Made by a program: the position numbers and the translations under genes. The notes below the pieces were generated by a model. The model worked only from the letters and a program-made list of their open reading frames with translations, was not told where the DNA came from and made no database searches. From positions 1 to 64,000 of the forward strand of contig JAFXVJ010000001.1 of the NCBI GenBank assembly GCA_017524615.1: a stretch of 64,000 nucleotides of DNA, in the 5' to 3' direction. This stretch comes from Clostridia bacterium (lineage in GTDB: Bacteria > Bacillota > Clostridia > Christensenellales > Aristaeellaceae). The stretch's first letter is position 1; each line of letters begins with the position of its first letter. This document shows positions 1 to 7,232 of the stretch, piece after piece.

Positions 1-222
1 CCGGGATCCCCCCGTCATGATCAGCACGGTGATATTTTCATCAAAGCCGGCGTTCAGGATTTCCTGAAAGTCTGCCGACGCGGCCGCCGATCCGCTTTCC
101 AGGTTGCTGCCGCACATGTAGATCATCAGTGTCAGGGTACGTTTCTGCTCCGCTCCTTCCGCCGGGCAAAAAGCAAAGGCGGTTATCATCAACAGAATAA
201 AAGCGAGCAGTTTTGCTCTCAT
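1..222 (-). CDS. Clostripain-like (peptidase C11) secreted protein, 3' end cut by window edge
   Basis: The first 74 codons are visible. An ATG at 220-222 follows GGAGG by 7 bases. Residues 1-23 form a signal peptide (MRAKLLAFILLMITAFAFC). The next part, TLTLMIYMCGSNLES, matches the first strand and loop of clostripain-family cysteine peptidases and is very similar to residues 35-48 of the protein at 1277-3589, so the two are paralogues. The catalytic His and Cys lie beyond the edge and cannot be checked. Family knowledge: C11 peptidases are secreted Cys proteases, often specific for Arg or Lys. The gene runs away from the next gene, leaving a 270-base divergent intergenic region. Confidence 0.8.
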   Translation of the reverse strand, partial: MRAKLLAFILLMITAFAFCPAEGAEQKRTLTLMIYMCGSNLESGSAAASADFQEILNAGFDENITVLIMTGGSR

Positions 223-415
223 GCAAAGGCCTCCGTTTCATTGATCCACATCGGTTCCGGCTTTTGATACTTCATTCTACCATACGAAAAAAGCTTTGTC
301 ATCTGATTTCAATAAAAAAGAACTTCACAATTCTGGTTTTCAGGCTGGCAGCAGTCGTTATATGAACGCCGGAGTGACAAATAGTAACAAATTTCTGAAC
401 AATTCTTTCGCGCAC

Positions 416-444
416 TTGACATATAACGCGCGTTTTTTTATAAT
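416..444 (+). promoter_or_regulatory. Sigma-A type promoter for the secreted protein at 496
   Basis: TTGACA at 416-421 and TATAAT at 439-444 are separated by 17 bases, a perfect vegetative consensus. The -10 lies about 50 bases upstream of the start at 496. Confidence 0.85.
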
Positions 445-495
445 ATTTGTAAACTGATTGGGAAATGCTCAATCGAAAAAAGGAGGTTGTAATCC

Positions 496-1176
496 ATGAA
501 AAAACTCTTGGCTCTGTTGCTCGCGTGTGCGATGCTGCTGTCTCTTGGCGCTGCGCTGGCAGAGGATTATTCCACGGAAGAAGTAACTGAAAAAACCGTC
601 ACGGAGGCTCCGGCATTTACCTTTGGAGAGCCTCAGGAGCGCGGCGTCTCGGGCATCACTGACATCGTGACCAATAATAACGGCATTCTGACCATCTCCA
701 CCAAGGATGGGCTGTACATTCGCGTGTCCGAGCCGCCGGAAGGCGTGTTCTTGTTCACCCAGGATTATTTCGCTTCCCTCGGTTCCTATGCTTCTTTCCC
801 TGGCCTGGATCCCGACGATTTCATTGAGTATCTGAAGAGCAACGATATTCACGTGTACAGCCTGGATCGGTTTACCAAAACGGAAAGCCGGTTCATGACC
901 TTTGAACCCGATTCCCTGTCCAAGAAGATCCGCAATTTCGACAGCTTGTCTGATACTGATGCTGGAACTGTAGCCCAGGTGCTGGCCCCTGCGTTTGGCT
1001 GCTCCAACGGTCAGGTTGCCACCATCAACGGCGTGAAGTGGATGCTGCTTGACAATATGGCGCTGGTCACCATCGTCAATGGCGTATACTTCGTGGCCGT
1101 TCCCAACCTGCAGGAAATCACCGAAGACGATTTGACCGACCTGGCCACGCTGGTTTCCCTGTTTGAGCTTCGGTAA
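496..1176 (+). CDS. Secreted protein of unknown function
   Basis: 226 residues with a clear signal peptide (MKKLLALLLACAMLLSLGAALAE, cleavage probably after ALA). AAGGAGG lies 10 bases before the ATG. The mature part is acidic, has one Cys and no motif I recognise; it looks like a compact alpha/beta domain. It has its own consensus promoter and a strong terminator at 1198-1234, so it is a monocistronic unit between two clostripain paralogues. That position hints at a role connected with those peptidases (substrate, inhibitor or chaperone), which is inference only. Confidence 0.75.
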   Translation: MKKLLALLLACAMLLSLGAALAEDYSTEEVTEKTVTEAPAFTFGEPQERGVSGITDIVTNNNGILTISTKDGLYIRVSEPPEGVFLFTQDYFASLGSYASFPGLDPDDFIEYLKSNDIHVYSLDRFTKTESRFMTFEPDSLSKKIRNFDSLSDTDAGTVAQVLAPAFGCSNGQVATINGVKWMLLDNMALVTIVNGVYFVAVPNLQEITEDDLTDLATLVSLFELR

Positions 1177-1197
1177 GCATCCAATGTTGAAGGTTTT

Positions 1198-1234
1198 CCT
1201 GCCATGACGAATTCATGGCAGGGATTCCTTTTTT
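1198..1234 (+). terminator. Rho-independent terminator
   Basis: CCTGCCATGA (1198-1207) pairs perfectly with TCATGGCAGG (1213-1222), followed by a T-rich stretch ending in TTTTTT. It closes the 496-1176 unit. Confidence 0.9.
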
Positions 1235-1276
1235 ACGGAAGAAAACGGAAGAAATACGAAAGAAGGACAGATCAAA

Positions 1277-3589
1277 GTGAACAAAAGAATGCTTTTGCGC
1301 ATGACAGCTTTCCTGCTGGCATTGTCGCTGCTGCCTGTTGGGGTGGCGTTCGCGGCCGGACAGAAGGCTGAAAAAAAGGTGACCGTGATGCTGTATCTGT
1401 GCGGCGCCGATCTGGAATCAAAGGGCGGCGAGGGCAGCGAAACGATTTCGGATATTCTGAAATCCGAATTCAATCGGGACGCCGTCAATGTGGTGGCGCT
1501 TTTGGGCGGCTCCGCGCGCTGGCAGACAGGATACAGTCCGAAAGCTTTGACCTTGCTGACCTTTGAGGGCAGCCGCCGGCCCACGAAGGTGGCCGAATGG
1601 TCCCCCGCCTCCATGGGCGACCCCGCCACGCTGACCAATTTCCTTGCCTACTGCAAGGAGAACTATCCTGCGGAACGCTATGACATGATCCTCTGGGATC
1701 ACGGCGGCGGCCCCAACCTGGGCATCTGTCAGGATGAAACGTTCAGGAAGGATTCTCTGTCCATGCACGAAGTGGCGCAGGCGTTAAAAGACAGCCCCTT
1801 TGCCAATAAAGGGCTGGATATCATACTGTTTGACGCATGCCTCATGGGATCGGCGGAAGTTGCTGTGATGGTGGCTCCTTATGCGAAATATATGGTGGCA
1901 ACGGAAGACAGCATGTATGGCAGCGGCAATCCCATCAACTGGCTGAAAGGGATGGAGTCTGAAACCTCTTTCGATACGGCCAAGCGTTGGGTGGATGGCT
2001 GCTACGAATTCAATAATGAGGTCGTCAAGCGCCAGAAGAGCACGCAGGTGGTTTCCTCCGCTGTGGTGGATCTTTCGAAAATCGACGGGCTGCTCACCGC
2101 TGTGGATGAATTCTACACTGAAGCGCGCGGCGGGCTGAACGAAGGCAGCTTCACCGCCATTGCCAACCAGCGCGGCAAAGCAACGGCGTTTGGCGTGACG
2201 GAAAGCGGCGGACAGAGCATGTATGACCTGGTGGATCTGGGCGATCTGATCCAAAAGAACAGCAGTCTGTCCCCCGCCAGCGCCAATCGCGTGATGGACG
2301 CCATCCGGGCCTGCGTTCCCTATTGCCGCAGTGTGACCCCGGACGCCTATGGACTGACGGTGTATCATCCCTACATAAACAAGAATTACGCACCGGAATG
2401 GGTGCCTGTACACAGTCAGCTGGGCTTTTCCAAGAACTACGAGGATTATATCCTGGCATTCTCCGCCATCCTGACGGGTGTGCCGCTGGCCACCTGGAAC
2501 AAGCTGGTGGCCGAAAAGGCCTCCGCAGTGAAGGATAACCGCGTCCTGTTTACCCTGAAGCTGACAGACGATCAGGCGGCCCATTACGGCGATGCCCGTA
2601 TGAACGTGCTGCTGCTCAACGACGATGGCACCTACACGTTCACCTTCCGCACTAATGACGTTCTGTATGAGGACGGCACCGTGACGGCCGATTTCAACGG
2701 CATTGCGCTGTATGCCGTAGACGCTGAAGGAAACGCTGTCAGCGCCCCCCTGCCCTATACCCCAGTGAACGCTGACACCATTCAGATCCCCGCTGTGGTG
2801 TATAAGAATGCCACAGAAGATATGGACGGGTTCGAAATCGCCGCCATCGTGACCTGCGGCTACGACCCGGCCACCAAGCAGCTGTCTCCCGGCGCGGTAG
2901 CGTTGTGGGATGAAGGGCTGGGCGCCTATACCGCGGCCTTCCAGATGGCGTTTGACGATTATGACGGTGTGGCGGTCACGCTGGATACCCGCCGGGAAAC
3001 CCGCACCGAAGCGGGCGCTCTGAAGGCGTTTGCCGATTGGGAAGTGGTCTCCCAAAGCGAATGGCGCGCCGACATCGACGGCAGCTGGTCCTTCCGGATG
3101 CTGAATGATACCATCGATCCAGAAAAGCTGTACGCCTCCTTCGAAGTGACCGACTCTCAAAACAACCGTTACAGCAGCGAGCCAAGCCAGGTGCGCACCC
3201 AGATCGGCGCCGCGGGCGAAGTGCGCGTTGCCTATGATGATGCCAACCTGGTGCTGATCAATCACCTGACGCTGACCCCCAGTGGAGATCAATTGCTGCT
3301 GTCCATGGATCTGAAGAGCCTTGCGCAGCAAGAGGCCATCATCGTCATGGAAGACTTAACGGTGAACGGCATCGAAACCGGCATTACGGAAGAAGTGTAC
3401 GGAAATGGAGAGAATGACGGCCTGATTCAGAACGAGGAACAGATTCTGATGACCGCGATACCCAAGAGCGTCCTGGAGGGACAGGAAGCCGTCACCGGCG
3501 TATCCTTCGTCCTGAAACTGCTCGATGCCGAAACGGACGATGAGCTGGGCGCGGTGCCCGTTGAAGTGACCCTGAATCTGGCGCTTTGA
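1277..3589 (+). CDS. Clostripain-family (C11) secreted cysteine peptidase
   Basis: 770 residues starting at GTG, with GAAGGA 9-10 bases upstream. Residues 1-27 are a signal peptide. The C11 domain follows: KKVTVMLYLCGADLES at about 33-48, the catalytic His in WDHGGG (H142) and the catalytic Cys in FDACLMGS (C188). The peptidase part ends near residue 400, and about 370 residues of beta-rich sequence follow, probably binding or export modules. Family knowledge: clostripain-like enzymes cleave after basic residues and some mature by self-cleavage. No LPXTG or membrane anchor is seen at the C terminus, so it is probably released. The paralogue at the left window edge is transcribed in the opposite direction. 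Confidence 0.88.
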   Translation: MNKRMLLRMTAFLLALSLLPVGVAFAAGQKAEKKVTVMLYLCGADLESKGGEGSETISDILKSEFNRDAVNVVALLGGSARWQTGYSPKALTLLTFEGSRRPTKVAEWSPASMGDPATLTNFLAYCKENYPAERYDMILWDHGGGPNLGICQDETFRKDSLSMHEVAQALKDSPFANKGLDIILFDACLMGSAEVAVMVAPYAKYMVATEDSMYGSGNPINWLKGMESETSFDTAKRWVDGCYEFNNEVVKRQKSTQVVSSAVVDLSKIDGLLTAVDEFYTEARGGLNEGSFTAIANQRGKATAFGVTESGGQSMYDLVDLGDLIQKNSSLSPASANRVMDAIRACVPYCRSVTPDAYGLTVYHPYINKNYAPEWVPVHSQLGFSKNYEDYILAFSAILTGVPLATWNKLVAEKASAVKDNRVLFTLKLTDDQAAHYGDARMNVLLLNDDGTYTFTFRTNDVLYEDGTVTADFNGIALYAVDAEGNAVSAPLPYTPVNADTIQIPAVVYKNATEDMDGFEIAAIVTCGYDPATKQLSPGAVALWDEGLGAYTAAFQMAFDDYDGVAVTLDTRRETRTEAGALKAFADWEVVSQSEWRADIDGSWSFRMLNDTIDPEKLYASFEVTDSQNNRYSSEPSQVRTQIGAAGEVRVAYDDANLVLINHLTLTPSGDQLLLSMDLKSLAQQEAIIVMEDLTVNGIETGITEEVYGNGENDGLIQNEEQILMTAIPKSVLEGQEAVTGVSFVLKLLDAETDDELGAVPVEVTLNLAL

Positions 3590-3894
3590 TCCCATCGCGG
3601 GTTGATAAACGATTGGTATGGTCCGCCTCCGTTTCAGGCGGATCAACCGATCTCAAAGAGCCATTGCCCCATCAACGCTTACGGGAACAGCTCGGTTAGA
3701 TGAAAAACCGTTCCGAACACGGAATGGAACGGTTTCCGCCCATGTATCGTTCGCATATCGGTTGATGGAACAATGAAATCCGAATAATTACTGAACAAGC
3801 CTCCGTTTCTCGAAAGCGGGGGCTTTTTCCTGTTTTTCGTTCCAACCTCTGTCCGCTCGTTTCGTGCCACAAGTCCGCAAGACGCAAAAACAAA
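3590..3894. other. Intergenic region with inverted repeats, no gene
   Basis: About 300 bases without a convincing reading frame. A 10-bp inverted repeat AAACCGTTCC (3705-3714) / GGAACGGTTT (3726-3735) and a GTCCGCCT/AGGCGGAT hairpin near 3630-3654 are visible. Neither has a T run, so they may be mRNA 3' end structures or a small interspersed repeat. Confidence 0.5.
3797..3837 (+). terminator. Rho-independent terminator
   Basis: AAGCC-CCG-TT pairs with AA-CGG-GGCTT over 3797-3824, followed by TTTTT-CC-TG-TTTTT. It insulates the clostripain gene from the riboswitch promoter. Confidence 0.7.
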
Positions 3895-3923
3895 TTGACG
3901 TTTTTCTGTCAATGGACTATAAT
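3895..3923 (+). promoter_or_regulatory. Sigma-A promoter of the corrinoid transporter operon
   Basis: TTGACG at 3895-3900 and TATAAT at 3918-3923 with a 17-base spacer. Transcription would start near 3930, just upstream of the riboswitch P1 stem. Confidence 0.85.
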
Positions 3924-3943
3924 GAATGAGACAAATGAATAGC

Positions 3944-4135
3944 CGGTGTATCTGCGCAGCGATGCGCGTCGCGCTTCGGAAGGAGCGCGTCATAGGAACA
4001 CGGATGAAAGTTCCGGGCTATCCCAGTAACCGTGAAGCGGACGAACGCGCGGGCCGCAAGGCCATAGAAGCCACTGCGAAAAGCGGGAAGGTGCGCAAGT
4101 AGGATGAAGCCAAGCCGGGAGACTTGTTTACACCG
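3944..4135 (+). promoter_or_regulatory. Cobalamin (AdoCbl/B12) riboswitch aptamer
   Basis: Characteristic B12-box features appear in order: GCCACTG, GGGAAGGTGCG, GGATGAAGCCAAGCCGGGAGAC. The closing P1 stem can be drawn between CGGTGTA (3944-3950) and TACACCG (4129-4135). Family knowledge: these aptamers bind cobalamin and switch off B12 uptake or synthesis genes. The downstream genes are a FecB/BtuF-type importer, which supports corrinoid as its substrate. Confidence 0.92.
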
Positions 4136-4201
4136 TGAATCAATCGATCCCCTGGGGGTGGGATATGCTATTGGGCTTACGACGATGTCGCAGGCCTGGT
4201 T

Positions 4202-4231
4202 AGCGTTCCTCAGGGAGGGACGCTGATTCTT
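4202..4231 (+). terminator. Riboswitch expression platform, terminator-like hairpin
   Basis: AGCGTTCCT (4202-4210) pairs with AGGGACGCT (4216-4224) with one G-U pair, followed by a T-rich tract (GATTCTTTT). The loop side GGGAGGG (4213-4219) can instead pair with CCCTCCC (4244-4250). CCCTCC can in turn pair with the ribosome site GGAGGG (4275-4280). The three pairings exclude one another. Confidence 0.6.
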
Positions 4232-4287
4232 TTCAGAACGGCTCCCTCCCGCTGATTCATTTGATCAAAAATGAGGAGGGACAAGAA

Positions 4288-5211
4288 ATGTCCAAAAAAC
4301 TCGTTTCCCTGTTCCTGGCAGTGCTGATGCTCAGCGTTTGCCTGCCCGCCCTGGCGGATTCCGCCGACATCACCGTGACGGATATGCATGGCCGGGAGAT
4401 CACCCTGGCCGAGCCCGCTACCCGCGTCGTGGCCCTGCAGCCCTCGGACTGCGAGATCCTGTGCGCGCTAGGCTGCGAAGACGCCCTGGTCGGCGTCGGC
4501 CAATACTGCGACTACCCCGCTTCCATCATGAGCCTGCCGGTGGTGCAGTCCGGTGCGGATACCGACATTGAGGAGATTCTGGCGCTGGAGCCTCAGCTGG
4601 TGCTGATGAACGACATGGCCCAGAGCGTTGAGCAGGTGCAGCAGCTGGAAGAAAACGGCGTCCATGTCGTGGTCAGCAAAGCGGCGGACATTGAGGGCGT
4701 ATACTATGCCATCCGCATGATCGGCCATCTGATGGGAAAGGACGATAACGCCGAAGCCGTGGTTGCCGACATGCAGGCCACATTTGAGGAAATCAAAGAA
4801 AAAGCCGCCAGCGAAGGGAAAACGGTATACTTTGAAGTGTCGCCCCTGCAGTTGGGATGTGTGTGGACGGCCGGCAAGGGCACCTTCATGGATGAACTGG
4901 CCGGCATCTGCGGCCTGACCAACGCCTTTGCCGATCTGGACGGCTGGCAGGCTGTCAGCGCAGAAGATGTGCTCGCGCGGGATCCTAATTACATCGTGAC
5001 CATCACCATGTATTACGGCGAAGGCCCCACACCCGTGGAAGAGATCCTGAGCCGCGGCGCATGGAGCGAAATGAAGGCTGTGAAAAACGAACAGGTGTTC
5101 AACGCCGAATCCAATGCCATTTCCCGGCCCGGTCCCCGGCTGAAGGACGCCGCCATCGAGCTGTTCAACTTCATCAACGGCATCGAAGCCGAAGAAGTCC
5201 CCGCCGCGTAA
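4288..5211 (+). CDS. btuF: ABC transporter substrate-binding protein, corrinoid/iron-siderophore type
   Basis: 307 residues from the ATG at 4288, chosen over an upstream in-frame TTG because AGGAGGG (4274-4280) sits 7 bases before it and the signal peptide starts there (MSKKLVSLFLAVLMLSVCLPALA). The rest fits periplasmic-binding fold III: DMHGREITLAEPATRVVALQPSDCEILCALG... is the classic first lobe, and GPRLKDAAIELFNFI the C-terminal helix. The sequence LSVC is a poor lipobox, so membrane attachment, usual in Gram-positives, is uncertain. The upstream cobalamin riboswitch suggests corrinoids rather than siderophores; the symbol rests on that context. Confidence 0.85.
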   Translation: MSKKLVSLFLAVLMLSVCLPALADSADITVTDMHGREITLAEPATRVVALQPSDCEILCALGCEDALVGVGQYCDYPASIMSLPVVQSGADTDIEEILALEPQLVLMNDMAQSVEQVQQLEENGVHVVVSKAADIEGVYYAIRMIGHLMGKDDNAEAVVADMQATFEEIKEKAASEGKTVYFEVSPLQLGCVWTAGKGTFMDELAGICGLTNAFADLDGWQAVSAEDVLARDPNYIVTITMYYGEGPTPVEEILSRGAWSEMKAVKNEQVFNAESNAISRPGPRLKDAAIELFNFINGIEAEEVPAA

Positions 5212-5222
5212 GCGGGCATTTC

Positions 5223-5257
5223 CCGGGGAGCCGGACACGCATCGGCTCCCCGGTTTT
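5223..5257 (+). terminator. Intercistronic hairpin with T run
   Basis: CCGGGGAGCCG (5223-5233) pairs perfectly with CGGCTCCCCGG (5243-5253), followed by TTTT. It lies between the binding-protein gene and the permease gene of the same operon, so it probably limits read-through and lowers permease relative to binding protein. Confidence 0.75.
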
Positions 5258-5268
5258 CAGGAGAAAAC

Positions 5269-6312
5269 ATGACAAAGCATGCCCGATATTTGAAAAGGGA
5301 TCGGTTTTCGCCGGTGACGTACGCGCTGCTGGCCGCGGCGCTGTTTTTGACGTTTGTTGTGTGCCTGTTTATCGGGCGCGCGGATATTTCCTTCCGGGAA
5401 ACGGTGTCCATCCTGTGGAACAGCCTGTGGGGGCTGGCCGTCGAATCCGCCAATCACAGGAACATCATTCTGGGCGTACGCATGCCCGGCGTATTATGCG
5501 TGATGCTGGTGGGCGCTTCCCTGTCCCTGTGCGGCGCAGCCATGCAGGGCTTGCTTCGCAACCCGCTGGCGGACGGCTCCACCATGGGCGTTTCCTCAGG
5601 CGCTGCGCTGGGTGCGGTGATTGCCATGGCAACGGGGTTCACGCTGCCCGGATTCGCCTTCGGCGGCGTGACGGTGATGGCCATGGCCTTTGCATTCGGC
5701 TCGCTGCTGCTGATCCTTTTGATCGCCTATTCCCTGGACCGCTCGTTGAGCACAAACAGCATCATTCTCATCGGCGTCATCTTCACCATGTTCATTTCCG
5801 CCGTGATTTCCATTATCATCACCTTTGCCAGCCGCCACACCCAGTCCCTCAGTTTCTGGACCCTAGGCTCCTTCTCCGGGGCGAATTACCAGCACGCGCT
5901 GCTTTTGCTTGCGGCGCTGGTGATCTGCGGCGGGGTCATCCTCCGGTTCAGCGCGGAGCTGAACGCCTTTGCTATCGGGGAGGAAAACGCCCGCCACATC
6001 GGCGTGAACGTGAAGCGGGTGAAGCTGATCATCCTGATCGCGGTATCTGTGCTCATTGGCATTTGCATATCCGTGTCCGGCACCATCGGTTTTGTGGGCC
6101 TGGTGATGCCCCATATTGCCAGGATGCTGGTGGGGCCCAATCACAGGCGGCTGCTGCCCGCCTCGTTGTTTTCCGGGGCCATTTTCCTGCTGTGGGCCGA
6201 TCTGCTTTCCCGCCGCCTGCTGCCGGTCAAGCTGCCCATCGGCGTGGTCACTTCCATCGTGGGCGGCATCGCGTTCATTATCATTTTCTGCCGAACAGGA
6301 AAGACCAGATGA
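5269..6312 (+). CDS. FecCD/BtuC-family ABC transporter permease
   Basis: 347 residues, with TCAGGAGAAAAC before the ATG. The hydrophobic profile shows about ten membrane helices. Family signatures are visible: RMPGVLCVMLVGASLSLCGAAMQGLLRNPLADG near the N terminus (split here as RMPGVLCVMLVG and AMQGLLRNPLADG), and GTIGFVGLVMPHIARMLVGP near residue 270, the loop that touches the ATPase. It should form the homodimeric channel for the corrinoid imported by the upstream binding protein. The gene lies 57 bases after the binding-protein gene, past a hairpin. Confidence 0.92.
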   Translation: MTKHARYLKRDRFSPVTYALLAAALFLTFVVCLFIGRADISFRETVSILWNSLWGLAVESANHRNIILGVRMPGVLCVMLVGASLSLCGAAMQGLLRNPLADGSTMGVSSGAALGAVIAMATGFTLPGFAFGGVTVMAMAFAFGSLLLILLIAYSLDRSLSTNSIILIGVIFTMFISAVISIIITFASRHTQSLSFWTLGSFSGANYQHALLLLAALVICGGVILRFSAELNAFAIGEENARHIGVNVKRVKLIILIAVSVLIGICISVSGTIGFVGLVMPHIARMLVGPNHRRLLPASLFSGAIFLLWADLLSRRLLPVKLPIGVVTSIVGGIAFIIIFCRTGKTR

Positions 6313-6399
6313 GCAGCGCGGATGATATCCCGGAGCATGACGGAATGTTGAGATTTTTTATCCATTGACGCCTGTACCGATTTTTCAGAGGAAAAAGCA

Positions 6400-7158
6400 A
6401 TGCTGCAAGGAAATCACATCACCGTTCGCTACGGCAGGTTTGCCGCGGTGAACGATCTGTCCTTCCGTCTGGAGGAAGGGCAGTGGCTGATGCTGGCCGG
6501 GCCAAATGGGGCAGGAAAATCCACGCTGATCGAGGCCATCGCCCAGGGCGTGCCCTATTCAGGTTCCTTTCTATGGCAAGGCCGACAGGATATCCGCACG
6601 CTGAAGCCGGCCCAGCTGGCCAGGCGGATCGGCATATTGTCGCAAAAAAACACCGTGGGCTACGCCTACACGGTGGAGGAAGTGGTGGGCCTGGGGCGAT
6701 ACGCCTACAAAGCAGGATTTCTTTCCGGAAATGACGGCGGCGGGCAGGAAAGCGTGGAGCGCGCGCTGCAAATGACCGGCCTGACCGATCTGCGCCGCGC
6801 CAGCATGCTCACCCTGTCCGGCGGCGAAACTCAGCGCGTATTCCTGGCCCAGGTGTTCGCCCAGGATCCGCAGGTGCTGATCCTGGACGAGCCGGTCAAT
6901 CACCTGGATCTGAAGTATCAGCAGCACATTTTTTCTTTGATCCAGGCATGGCTGATGCAGCCGGGACGGGCAGTGCTCTCCGTGGTGCACGATCTCAGCC
7001 TGGCCCGGCGATACGGCACCCACGCGGTGCTGATGGATCACGGCAAATGCGTGTCGCAGGGCGATGCCGGCAGCGTACTGACGCCGGATCATCTGCGCTC
7101 GGTATATGGCATGGACGTACACGCATGGATGCGGGATATGCTGTCACAGTGGATGTGA
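6400..7158 (+). CDS. ABC transporter ATP-binding protein, FecE/BtuD type
   Basis: 252 residues. Walker A GPNGAGKST (about 34-42), Q-loop around LSQKN, signature LSGGETQR (about 139-146), Walker B VLILDEP (about 159-165) and switch His in VVHDLS are all present, so it should be active. The start follows AGAGGAAAAAGCA. It completes the corrinoid importer. The distance from the permease gene is 87 bases without a terminator, in keeping with one riboswitch-controlled operon. Confidence 0.92.
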   Translation: MLQGNHITVRYGRFAAVNDLSFRLEEGQWLMLAGPNGAGKSTLIEAIAQGVPYSGSFLWQGRQDIRTLKPAQLARRIGILSQKNTVGYAYTVEEVVGLGRYAYKAGFLSGNDGGGQESVERALQMTGLTDLRRASMLTLSGGETQRVFLAQVFAQDPQVLILDEPVNHLDLKYQQHIFSLIQAWLMQPGRAVLSVVHDLSLARRYGTHAVLMDHGKCVSQGDAGSVLTPDHLRSVYGMDVHAWMRDMLSQWM

Positions 7159-7232
7159 CGGCATATCCCGCACCCCGGGACCTCGCATTTGTCCCTTTGA
7201 ATTTCTTATAATGATTGATTCTTCCCGGAATG

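Noticed and set aside
1784..3331. Long minus-strand open frame of 515 codons opposite the clostripain gene
   Set aside because: It is a shadow of a GC-rich gene: no ribosome site, no domain, and the plus strand has complete catalytic motifs.
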